In this document: piece after piece, positions 1 through 6,711 of the stretch
Position numbering within the stretch: position 1 is the stretch's first letter
How the letters are laid out: every line of letters begins with the position of its first letter
Assembly (NCBI RefSeq): GCF_943913055.1
Contig: NZ_CALTWS010000112.1
Coordinates: 1-9,189 of the forward strand
Source of the DNA: an uncultured Brevundimonas sp.
GTDB lineage: Bacteria; Pseudomonadota; Alphaproteobacteria; Caulobacterales; Caulobacteraceae
DNA length: 9,189 nt
Direction of reading: 5' to 3'
Made by a program: the position numbers and the translations under genes
Notes under the pieces: generated by a model
Database searches by the model: none
Seen by the model: the letters and a program-made list of their open reading frames with translations, nothing else
What the model was told of the DNA's origin: nothing

Positions 1-2026
1 GATCGATGTAGGTGATCGGGCCGCCGGTCCAGGGCGCGAAGCCCCAGGCCAGGATGGCCCCAACATCGGCCTCACGCGGGTCGTCGATGACGCCTTCTTC
101 CCAGCATTTGGCCACTTCGACGGCCTGACGATACAGCAGGCGGCGCTTCTGGTCCTCGACCAGTTCGGGCGTCGAATCGTTGATCGTCACCGGGGCCAGG
201 TCGGACAGACCCTTCCACAGGGTCTTGGGCTTGGAGTCGTAGTCGTAGAAGCCCTTGCCGTTCTTGCGACCATAGCGGCCCAGATCCTCGACCATGGTGC
301 GGACGATCTCGGCCCCTTGCAGCGGCACGTACTTGTCGCCCAGGTCGATGGCCGTCTGCTTGGCGACCTTGACCGACAGGTCCAGCGCCACGTCGTCGTG
401 CATTTCCAGCGGCCCGCGCGGCATGCCGGTCATGCGGCCGATGTTGTCGATCAGAGCGGGGGCATAGCCTTCTTCCAGCATCGCCAGACCCTCGGCCACA
501 TAGGTGGCGAAGCAGCGCGAGGTGTAGAAGCCGCGACCGTCGTTGACGACGATCGGCGTCTTCTTGATCTTCAGGATGTAGTCCAGCGACTTGGCGATTG
601 CCGCCTCGCCGGTCTTTTCGCCCAGAATGATCTCGACCAGCATCATCTTGTCGACCGGCGAGAAGAAGTGGATGCCGATGAAGTCCGCTGGCCGGACGCT
701 GGCCTCGGCCAGGCCCGTGATCGGCAGGGTCGAGGTGTTGGAGCCGAAGATGGCACCGGGCTCCAGCTGGGCCTCGGCACGCTTGGTCACCTCGGCCTTG
801 ATCTCGCGGTTCTCGAACACGGCCTCGATGACCAGGTCGGACCCCTTGATCAGGTCATAGTCGGTCGTGGCGGTGACGGAACCGAGCAGGGCGTCGAACT
901 TGTCCTGGGTGATCTGGCCACGCGACAGGCGCTTCTTCAGCAACTCCTCGACGTGGGCCTTGCCCTTGTCGGCGGCTTCCTGGGTCTGGTCGATCAGGAT
1001 GGTCTCGATGCCGGCCAGGGCCTGCACGTAGGCGATGCCCGCGCCCATCATGCCGGCCCCCAGCACGGTGACCTTCTTCGGATCGGACTTGGGCACGCCG
1101 GCGGGACGGACGGCCCCCTTGTCCAGTTCCTGTTTCGACAGGAACAGCGAGCGAATCATACCCTGAGCCTGGGGCGTCATCAGGGTCTTGATGAAGTAGC
1201 GCGTCTCGATACGCAGGGCCGCATCCATCGGCACCTGGGTGCCCTCATAGACCGCCTTCATCAGGTTCACGACGGCGGGATAGTTGCCATAGGACTGCTT
1301 GCGCAGCATGGCGTTGCCGACGATGAAGTTCTGGACGCCGACAGGGTGGTAGGGGCCTCCGCCGGGCAGTTTGAAGGACTTTTCGTCCCACGGCTGGACG
1401 GCCTTGCCGCCGCCCTTGATCCACGCCTTGGCGGCTTCGACCTCGGTGCCCTTGGCGACGACTTCGTGGACGATGCCCGCACCCTTGGCGTCGTTCGGGC
1501 GGAAGGACTTGCCTTCGCTCATGGCCATCATGGCGGCCTGCACGCCGATCAGTCGCGTCAGGCGCTGGGTGCCACCGCCGCCGGGGAAGAGGCCGACCTT
1601 GATTTCAGGCAGGCCCAGCTGGATCTTGTTGTCGTCGGCGACGACGCGATAGTGGCAGGCCAGGGTCAGCTCCAGACCACCGCCGAGCGCCAGGCCGTTG
1701 ATCGCTGCCGCCACGGGCTTGCCGCAGGTTTCCAGCGCCCGCAGTGCGCCGTTCAGTTTCCAGCCAGCGTCGTAGGCGTCCTGCAGCGAGCCGCCCGACA
1801 GCATGCCGCCGGCCATGTCGCCGAGGTCAGCCCCCGCGCAGAAGCCCGACGTCTTGCCCGAGGTCAGCACAACGCCCTTGATGGCGTCGTCGGTCTTGAC
1901 CCGTTCGACCCACTCCGGGATTTCCTTCATCACGCCACTGGTGAGGGTGTTCATCGATCGTCCGGGGACGTCGAAGGTGATCAGGGCGATGCCGTCGGCG
2001 TCGACGTCGATCTTGAAGTTTTCCAT
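1..2026 (-). CDS. fadJ: 3-hydroxyacyl-CoA dehydrogenase / enoyl-CoA hydratase, multifunctional beta-oxidation alpha subunit (partial, C-terminus off window)
   Basis: Fatty-acid oxidation protein that hydrates trans-2-enoyl-CoA and then oxidises L-3-hydroxyacyl-CoA with NAD, in the cytosol, probably complexed with the thiolase encoded just upstream. I read 675 codons from an ATG at 2026 preceded by a GAGGA ribosome site; the family is usually about 710-735 residues, so roughly 40-60 are missing. Residues 1-190 are a crotonase domain: CAGADL (63-68), the GLALGGGLEL loop (111-120) with the candidate catalytic Glu119, and Glu141 in LPEIKVGLFPGGGG. Residues 318-500 are the NAD-binding dehydrogenase domain: Rossmann glycines GAGMMGAG (323-330), SNTST (429-433), and catalytic His453 in IGIHFFSPV. 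Residues 500-675 are the C-terminal dehydrogenase domain with GRYGRKNGKGFYDY. All expected catalytic residues are present. FadJ versus FadB naming is uncertain. In the printed sequence the thiolase frame runs into this gene without a stop. Confidence 0.95.
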   Translation of the reverse strand, partial: MENFKIDVDADGIALITFDVPGRSMNTLTSGVMKEIPEWVERVKTDDAIKGVVLTSGKTSGFCAGADLGDMAGGMLSGGSLQDAYDAGWKLNGALRALETCGKPVAAAINGLALGGGLELTLACHYRVVADDNKIQLGLPEIKVGLFPGGGGTQRLTRLIGVQAAMMAMSEGKSFRPNDAKGAGIVHEVVAKGTEVEAAKAWIKGGGKAVQPWDEKSFKLPGGGPYHPVGVQNFIVGNAMLRKQSYGNYPAVVNLMKAVYEGTQVPMDAALRIETRYFIKTLMTPQAQGMIRSLFLSKQELDKGAVRPAGVPKSDPKKVTVLGAGMMGAGIAYVQALAGIETILIDQTQEAADKGKAHVEELLKKRLSRGQITQDKFDALLGSVTATTDYDLIKGSDLVIEAVFENREIKAEVTKRAEAQLEPGAIFGSNTSTLPITGLAEASVRPADFIGIHFFSPVDKMMLVEIILGEKTGEAAIAKSLDYILKIKKTPIVVNDGRGFYTSRCFATYVAEGLAMLEEGYAPALIDNIGRMTGMPRGPLEMHDDVALDLSVKVAKQTAIDLGDKYVPLQGAEIVRTMVEDLGRYGRKNGKGFYDYDSKPKTLWKGLSDLAPVTINDSTPELVEDQKRRLLYRQAVEVAKCWEEGVIDDPREADVGAILAWGFAPWTGGPITYID

Positions 2027-2037
2027 GGTCGTTATCC

Positions 2038-3241
2038 TCAGACGCGTTCGATGACGGTGGCCGTGCCCGCCGCCGCCGATGCACAGGGTGATCAGGGCGG
2101 TGGACTTGTCCGACCGCTCCAGCTCGTCCAGCACCGTGCCGGTGATCATCGCGCCGGTCGCCCCCAGGGGATGGCCCATGGCGATCGCCCCGCCGCAGAC
2201 ATTGATCTTGTCATGGTCGATGTCGAGCGCCTGCATGAAGCGCAGGACGACGGCAGCGAAGGCCTCGTTCAGTTCATACAGGTCGATGTCGGTCGACTGC
2301 ATGCCCAGCTTGGCCAGCAGCTTGTTGGCCACGAATTCCGGTCCCGTCAGCATGATGGAGGGCTCCGAGCCGATCGAGGCCGCCCCGACGATGCGGGCGC
2401 GCGGCTTCAGACCCAGGGCCTTGCCCGCGTCCAGAGAGCCGATCAGGACGCCGGCCGAGCCGTCGACGATGCCCGAGGAGTTGCCCGGCGTATGGACGTG
2501 ATTCACGCGCTCGACCTCGGGGTAGCGCTGGTTGATCACCCCGTCGAAGGCCATCTCGCCCATGGCGGCGAACGACGGGTTCAGCGCACCCAGGGTCTGC
2601 ATGTCGGTATTCGGGCGGATGGTTTCGTCACGGTCCAGACGGACCAGACCCAGCTGATCCAGCACGGGCACGACCGACTTCTTGAACCGGCCCTCTTCCC
2701 AACTGCGGGCCGAACGCTTGTGGCTCTCAACCGAATAGGCGTCCACGTCGTTGCGGGTCAGGCCCCATTTGGAGGCGATCATGTCGGCCGATACGCCCTG
2801 GGGCACGAAATAGGTCGGAAAGGCGCTGGACGGATCCACCGGCCAGGCGCCGCCGTCCGAGCCCATCGGCACGCGGCTCATGGCCTCGACACCGCCGCCG
2901 ACAGCGAAGTCGGCCTCGCCGGACTTCACCTTGGCCGCCGCCATGTTCACGGCTTCCAGACCCGAGGCGCAGAAGCGGTTGATCTGCACGCCCGCCGTCT
3001 CCTGGCCCCAGCCGGCCGACAGCACGGCGGTGCGGGCGATGTCCGAGCCCTGCTCGCCCACCGGCGACACCACGCCCAGGATCACGTCGTCGACCTTGGA
3101 GGTGTCCAGGCCGTTGCGGTCGCGCAGGGCTTCCAGAACCTGGGTGGCCAGCGACAGGGCCGTGATCTCGTGCAGGGACCCGTCCTTCTTGCCCTTGCCG
3201 CGCGGGGTGCGGACGGCGTCGTAGATGTAGGCTTCGGTCAT
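2038..3241 (-). CDS. fadA: Acetyl-CoA acyltransferase (thiolase), beta-oxidation beta subunit; apparent 2-base frameshift near the 3' end
   Basis: Thiolase that cleaves 3-ketoacyl-CoA with CoA to acetyl-CoA and a shortened acyl-CoA, the last step of beta-oxidation. The ATG at 3241 gives MTEAYIYDAVRTPRGKGK, a typical thiolase start. The nucleophile Cys91 lies in NRFCASGLEA, NEAF is at 325-328, His357 is in GHPLG, and the second active-site Cys387 is in LCIGGG. After codon 391 the frame breaks. Families end in GGGMG-T-A-x-x-x-ERV, and the DNA encodes exactly GTATVIERV then TGA (stop 2040-2038), but in the frame reached by adding two bases between 2068 and 2069. Repaired, the protein is 401 residues, the normal size. 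Unrepaired, translation passes through GHGHRHRTRLRITT into the fadJ ATG in frame. The intended gap to fadJ is 11 bases, an operon arrangement. No strong Shine-Dalgarno is visible; GAGAG 11 bases upstream can fold into a hairpin. Confidence 0.9.
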
Positions 3242-3242
3242 G

Positions 3243-3256
3243 GAGAGGCGTCTCTC
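3243..3256 (-). promoter_or_regulatory. Small hairpin over the fadA ribosome-binding region
   Basis: On the minus strand GAGAG (3256-3252), a 4-base loop, and CTCTC (3247-3243) form a perfect 5-bp stem ending two bases before the fadA ATG. GAGAG is also the only purine-rich Shine-Dalgarno candidate, so the fold would hide it. The structure is short and may be chance. Confidence 0.3.
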
Positions 3257-3347
3257 TTGTTTCTGGAGTCCCTAACGCTCGGCGCGCGGCGCCTCGCTGC
3301 ATGAGGACAGGGTGCGAATTCGAAACTCGCGGGACAAAAGCCCTACG

Positions 3348-3363
3348 TTTACGTCAACGTCAA
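3348..3363. promoter_or_regulatory. ACGT-type palindromic operator candidate upstream of fadA
   Basis: TTTACGTCAACGTCAA is a 16-bp imperfect palindrome of the form TTkACGT-NN-ACGTmAA. Its two half-sites, TTTACGT and (reverse complement) TTGACGT, differ at one base. It lies about 107 bases upstream of the fadA start, in the gap shared with rpoN. From memory, its shape resembles operators reported for the MerR-family regulator LiuR, which controls branched-chain amino acid and fatty acid catabolism in proteobacteria. That assignment is inference; the palindrome itself is visible. An overlapping 16-mer at 3345-3360 matches its own reverse complement at 14 of 16 positions. Confidence 0.5.
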
Positions 3364-3467
3364 GTTCGAAGGTGCGCTTTCTCCACACGCCAACTCAAGT
3401 CAGCGCCGGTCTGGGGGCGTTAGGAGAATATCTGAAGGGTGCGAGGGACAAGCGCGGCGCACGTTCG

Positions 3468-3501
3468 CCGGTCGTTAACCGGTCTGGCCACAAGGTGGCC
3501 A
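3468..3501. promoter_or_regulatory. Two adjacent inverted repeats upstream of rpoN
   Basis: The first repeat is CCGGT (3468-3472), 5 bases, ACCGG (3478-3482), surrounding GTTAAC. The second is TGGCCAC (3485-3491), AAG, GTGGCCA (3495-3501), a perfect 7-bp stem with a 3-base spacer. They end 28 bases before the rpoN ATG. They could be operators or leader hairpins. The second also contains the GG-N10-GC spacing of a sigma-54 promoter (GG 3486-3487, GC 3498-3499), but it lacks the TTGC part of the consensus, so autoregulation is only a possibility. Confidence 0.4.
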
Positions 3502-3529
3502 TAGCAAGTTTCGGGCCACGTCGGTCCGC

Positions 3530-5071
3530 ATGGCTGGGAACAGGACTCACGTGCTCGGACAAAGGCTGGATATTCGGCAGGGCCAGGGTCTGGTCATTAC
3601 GCCCCAGCTGCAGCAGGCGATCAAGCTGTTGCAGCTGTCCAATCTGGAGCTGGACGCCTTCGTTGAGGCCGAGCTGGAAAAGAACCCCCTGCTGCAGCGC
3701 GAGGATGGCGAGCCCGGCGGCGAGGCTGAGGCACTGTCGGAGCGAATATCCGAAAGCGGCACCCAAGAATTGACCTTTGACGAGGGCCGGGTTCAGGACG
3801 CGGACCGCGCCCTGGATGCCCGCTCCGACGACGTCTATGGCGACGCTAGCCCGGGAGAGCGCACCGGCGATCGGATGGAGGATGTCGGCAGTGGCGAGGC
3901 GCAGGCTGGGCTGAACGACTGGTCTCGTGCCGGATCGGGTGGCGGCCTGCCCGACGGCGACGGTCGCGAACAGCCCGACACCCGCGACGCCACCCTGTGG
4001 GAACATCTGCAAATGCAGGCGTCGCAGGCGGGGTTCTCCGCCTCCGATCATGCCATCGCCCTGACCCTGATTGATGCGGTGGACGAGGGCGGCTATCTGC
4101 GCGGCGAACTGGCCGAAATCTCGGACAGGCTGGGCGTGTCGCTCGAGCGCATCGAAGCGGTGCTGGCGACCTGTCACGGGTTCGAGCCGACGGGGATCAT
4201 GGCGCGGTCGGTACCGGAGTGTCTGAAGCTGCAGTTGATCGAGCGCAATCGGTTCGATCCTGCCATGGACTGCCTGCTGGCCAATCTAGATTTGCTGGCC
4301 CGGCGTGACCTGACGGCGTTGAAGAAGGCCTGCGGCGTCGATGCCGAGGACATGGCCGAGATGATCGCAGAGCTGAAGGCCCTGACGCCGCGGCCCGGCG
4401 CAGGCTTTGGCGGCGAACCGGCCCAGACCGTCATCCCCGACGTGCACGTGCGGGCCGATCCGGCCGGCGGCTGGAAGGTCGAGCTGAACGCCGACACCCT
4501 GCCCCGCCTGATCATGGACAAGCGCTATCATGGGGTCGTTCAGGCAGGCGCGCGCTCTGATATCGAAAAGACCTTCGTCGCCGAATGCGCGGCGCAGGCC
4601 AGTTGGCTGGTCAAGTCGCTGGACCAGAGGGCAAAGACGATCCTGAAGGTGTCGTCCGAGATCGTGCGCCAGCAGGATGCCTTCCTGGCCTTCGGGGTGG
4701 AGTTTCTGCGTCCGCTCAATCTGAAGACCGTGGCCGACGCCATCGGCATGCATGAATCGACGGTCAGTCGCGTGACCTCCAACAAATATGTCTCGACGCC
4801 GCGCGGGGTCTTCGAGCTCAAATTCTTCTTCACCGCCTCGATCCAGTCGTCCGACGGCGGGGCCACCCATTCGGCCGAAGCCGTCCGCCATCGGATCAAG
4901 GCGATGATCGACAATGAGGTCCGCGACGGCGACATTCTGTCCGACGACCGCATCGTGGAAATCCTGAACGAAACCGGCATCGACATCGCCCGTCGTACCG
5001 TGGCCAAATATCGCGAAGCCTTGAGGATTCCATCCTCCGTCGAGCGCAAGCGGATGAGCCGCACAGGCTGA
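3530..5071 (+). CDS. rpoN: RNA polymerase sigma-54 factor RpoN
   Basis: Alternative sigma factor that binds -24/-12 promoters and needs an AAA+ activator to open DNA. Residues counted from the ATG at 3530: the activator-interacting region at 8-56 has GQGLVITPQLQQAIKLLQLS and a Leu/Gln-rich helix. Residues 57-155 form a long acidic linker. The core-binding domain runs from about 155 to 340. The helix-turn-helix is near 398-426 (VADAIGMHESTVSRV). The RpoN box ARRTVAKYRE is intact at 487-496. The length of 513 is slightly above many homologues. No Shine-Dalgarno precedes the ATG, whereas CAGGA at 3541-3545 sits 5 bases before an in-frame GTG at 3551. That GTG would give a 506-residue protein beginning (M)LGQRLDIRQGQG, closer to the usual N-terminus, so 3551 may be the true start. 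It is followed by hpf after 75 bases. The identification is very secure. Confidence 0.97.
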   Translation: MAGNRTHVLGQRLDIRQGQGLVITPQLQQAIKLLQLSNLELDAFVEAELEKNPLLQREDGEPGGEAEALSERISESGTQELTFDEGRVQDADRALDARSDDVYGDASPGERTGDRMEDVGSGEAQAGLNDWSRAGSGGGLPDGDGREQPDTRDATLWEHLQMQASQAGFSASDHAIALTLIDAVDEGGYLRGELAEISDRLGVSLERIEAVLATCHGFEPTGIMARSVPECLKLQLIERNRFDPAMDCLLANLDLLARRDLTALKKACGVDAEDMAEMIAELKALTPRPGAGFGGEPAQTVIPDVHVRADPAGGWKVELNADTLPRLIMDKRYHGVVQAGARSDIEKTFVAECAAQASWLVKSLDQRAKTILKVSSEIVRQQDAFLAFGVEFLRPLNLKTVADAIGMHESTVSRVTSNKYVSTPRGVFELKFFFTASIQSSDGGATHSAEAVRHRIKAMIDNEVRDGDILSDDRIVEILNETGIDIARRTVAKYREALRIPSSVERKRMSRTG

Positions 5072-5146
5072 CTGATCGCGCAAGCGTGACCGTGAAATCA
5101 TCGTTCGGCGTTGACACCAAAATCTGTCGGGCGCGTTCTGTCGGGT

Positions 5147-5818
5147 ATGCAAATCCAGGTTAGCGGCAAGCAAGTGGATGTCGGCGAAGCGTTAGGCTCG
5201 CGCATCTCCCAGGAACTCGAAGACGGGATCGCCAAATACTTCGAAAGAGGGGCCCAGGACGCCGAAGTCGTCGTCTCCAAGGACGGCTATGGCTTCAGGG
5301 TCGATTGCTGGGTCCGTCTGGCATCGGGCGAAGCCATCGTCACCAGCGGCACCGGTGGCGATGCGCATTCGGCTTTCTCGGACTCGCTCGAAAAGCTCGA
5401 AAAGCGGGTACGTCGCTACAAGCGCCGCCTGAAAGATCACCACATCGGGCCCAAGGGCCTTTCGCCCGAGAAGACCGAGGATGCGGCGCGCGATGTGGCC
5501 CGCAGCATCGTCCTGCGCAATCCGGACGAGGTCGCAGATGATGCCTTTGGGGATGCCGGTCGTCCCGACGAGCCCCCGCCGGTTGGCATGGTCATCGCCG
5601 AGACCCAGGCCGAGATTCGAACAATAACCGTGGGTAGGGCCGTGCTGGAACTCGACATGACCGGCTATCCGCTGGTCCTCTTCCGCAACGCGGCCCATGG
5701 CGGCCTGTCGGTGGTTTACCGTCGACCTGATGGCAATGTCGGCTGGATCGATCCCGAACGGACCGTCGGTCTGAACGGCCACGGTTCGGCGGTAGAGGCC
5801 GGCGGAGCCAACGCCTAG
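5147..5818 (+). CDS. hpf: Ribosome hibernation promoting factor, long form (HPF/YfiA family)
   Basis: Binds the small ribosomal subunit in slow growth or starvation and promotes inactive ribosome dimers. The ATG at 5147 gives 223 residues starting MQIQVSGKQVDVGEAL, the usual family start. An in-frame TTG at 5111 would add 12 residues without homology and is not favoured. Residues 1-100 are the ribosome-binding domain, with the basic helix LEKLEKRVRRYKRRLKDHH (81-99). Residues 100-145 are a linker. Residues 147-205 are the C-terminal dimerisation domain found only in long HPF, with GYPLVLFRNAAHGGLSVVYRR (173-193) and DGNVGWIDP. The spacing of 75 bases after rpoN and 72 before ptsN suggests one transcript. 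No good Shine-Dalgarno is visible; a 9-base direct repeat, TCTGTCGGG (5123-5131 and 5137-5145), abuts the start codon. It carries about 18 extra residues after the dimerisation domain. Confidence 0.95.
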   Translation: MQIQVSGKQVDVGEALGSRISQELEDGIAKYFERGAQDAEVVVSKDGYGFRVDCWVRLASGEAIVTSGTGGDAHSAFSDSLEKLEKRVRRYKRRLKDHHIGPKGLSPEKTEDAARDVARSIVLRNPDEVADDAFGDAGRPDEPPPVGMVIAETQAEIRTITVGRAVLELDMTGYPLVLFRNAAHGGLSVVYRRPDGNVGWIDPERTVGLNGHGSAVEAGGANA

Positions 5819-5832
5819 TCTTTCCAACGATG

Positions 5833-5858
5833 GGCGGGTGGTCTATGGGCCGCCCGCC
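5833..5858 (+). terminator. Stem-loop between hpf and ptsN (attenuator or processing site candidate)
   Basis: GGCGGGTGG (5833-5841), an 8-base loop, and CCGCCCGCC (5850-5858) form a 9-bp stem with one G-U pair. A run of five T occurs at 5871-5875, 12 bases past the stem, which is too far for a classical intrinsic terminator. It could weaken read-through into ptsN or protect the hpf 3' end. Visible in sequence; its role is inferred. Confidence 0.45.
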
Positions 5859-5890
5859 GACTGGTCAGAGTTTTTGGGACGTCACCTGCA

Positions 5891-6358
5891 ATGGATATCG
5901 CACAACTGCTGGCCAGGGAGGGTGTCGTCCTCCGGTCCGGCGCGTCATCCAAACGGCAGGCACTTCACACAGTGGCCGACACGGCGGCGCGAGCACTGGG
6001 CGTGAAGGAAACGACGGTGCTGCATGCCTTGCTGGAACGCGAAGCCTTGGGCTCGACCGGCCTGGGATCAGGCGTCGCCCTCCCTCATGCACGTATTGAA
6101 GGGCTGGATCGGGTTGTCGCTGTCTTCGTCCGACTGGATACCCCAGTGGCCTTTGAGGCCGTGGATGATCGTCCCGTAGACTTGATCTTCGCCTTGTTCG
6201 CGCCGCCCAGCGATGGAGCCGGCCATCTTAGGGCCCTCGCTGCAGCCTCGCGAGCCTTGCGGTCGGCTGAGATGCGTCAGCACCTGCGCCAGGCAAGGAC
6301 GGTCGATGCCGTGCGCGCCCTGTTCGTCCGAGACGTCACGCCGGCGACTGCGGCCTGA
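5891..6358 (+). CDS. ptsN: Nitrogen-PTS phosphoacceptor EIIA-Ntr (PtsN)
   Basis: Last phosphate acceptor of the nitrogen phosphotransferase chain (EI-Ntr, NPr, EIIA-Ntr), a regulator rather than a sugar transporter; in proteobacteria it affects potassium transport, nitrogen/carbon balance and, in Caulobacter, (p)ppGpp control. The 155 residues match the family length. The phosphorylated histidine is His66 in GVALPHARIEGL, followed by RVVAVFVRLDTPVAFEAVDDRPVDL, typical of the PTS EIIA type-2 domain. The start MDIAQLLAREGVVL fits the family. It is third after rpoN and hpf, the conserved proteobacterial order. Its end is 10 bases from the end of the convergent DUF1150 gene, with no visible terminator between. 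The Shine-Dalgarno is weak (GGGAC about 11 bases upstream). Confidence 0.95.
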   Translation: MDIAQLLAREGVVLRSGASSKRQALHTVADTAARALGVKETTVLHALLEREALGSTGLGSGVALPHARIEGLDRVVAVFVRLDTPVAFEAVDDRPVDLIFALFAPPSDGAGHLRALAAASRALRSAEMRQHLRQARTVDAVRALFVRDVTPATAA

Positions 6359-6368
6359 CGCCTGCCTC

Positions 6369-6626
6369 CTAGTGAACTGACACCGGCTCCAATTCATGGG
6401 CCACCGCAGCGGCAAACGCCGTCTCGCGGTCCATCATGACAGCCAGCCGCTCGCCATCCGCGCCATGTACGGCATAAAGGGTGGACTCAGGATCGATGGT
6501 GACGTCGTCCACCACGTTGACGCGGGCATCGGCGAGCAAATCCGCCGCGCTGATCTCGCGCACATAAACCAGGTCTGGCGCGCCCAAACCTGCGAAGTCT
6601 TCCTTCGTCATTCTCATCGGCGTCAT
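6369..6626 (-). CDS. DUF1150 family protein, linked to hsp20
   Basis: Small 85-residue protein of the alphaproteobacterial DUF1150 family, function unknown. Recognisable features are the N-terminal LGAPDLVYVREISAADLL stretch (14-31), LYAVHGADGERLAVMMDRE (50-68) and the C-terminal HELEPVSVH (77-85), a very conserved ending. There is no signal peptide or membrane segment. The start at 6626 is well supported: AGGAGG (6639-6634) lies 7 bases upstream. Internal Mets at positions 4 and 6 are less likely starts. It follows hsp20 on the same strand after 85 bases, a pairing that recurs in alphaproteobacteria, so it is probably co-transcribed under heat shock. A 5-bp inverted repeat GCCCG-GAA-CGGGC (6653-6665) lies in the gap. 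Confidence 0.85.
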   Translation of the reverse strand: MTPMRMTKEDFAGLGAPDLVYVREISAADLLADARVNVVDDVTIDPESTLYAVHGADGERLAVMMDRETAFAAAVAHELEPVSVH

Positions 6627-6711
6627 CTGACCGCCTCCTCAAAGCTACTAATGCCCGGAACGGGCGAAAGGTTCGGCCCCAGTGTCGGCGACCGGACATG
6701 AACGACGGCTG

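Noticed and set aside
317..3304. A 995-codon open frame on the plus strand, antisense to both fad genes
   Set aside because: Its translation is low-complexity (rich in His, Gly, Asp, Gln, Val) with no recognisable domain, while the minus strand encodes two complete, motif-rich enzymes. Long antisense frames are common in GC-rich genomes. It also stays open across 2068, so restoring the two missing bases would break it.
3395..4177. A 260-codon minus-strand frame opposite the start of rpoN
   Set aside because: Antisense shadow of the RpoN N-terminal region and linker, with no recognisable motif.
5111..5146. A TTG start 12 codons upstream for hpf, or TTGACA at the same place as a -35 box
   Set aside because: The added residues do not fit the family start, and no convincing -10 follows at proper spacing.
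4286..5173. A 295-codon minus-strand frame opposite rpoN and the hpf start
   Set aside because: Composition mirrors the rpoN codons and no domain is recognisable; rpoN is certain.
6653..6665. GCCCG-GAA-CGGGC hairpin between hsp20 and DUF1150 as a terminator
   Set aside because: Only 5 bp with no T-run on the minus strand; too weak to call.
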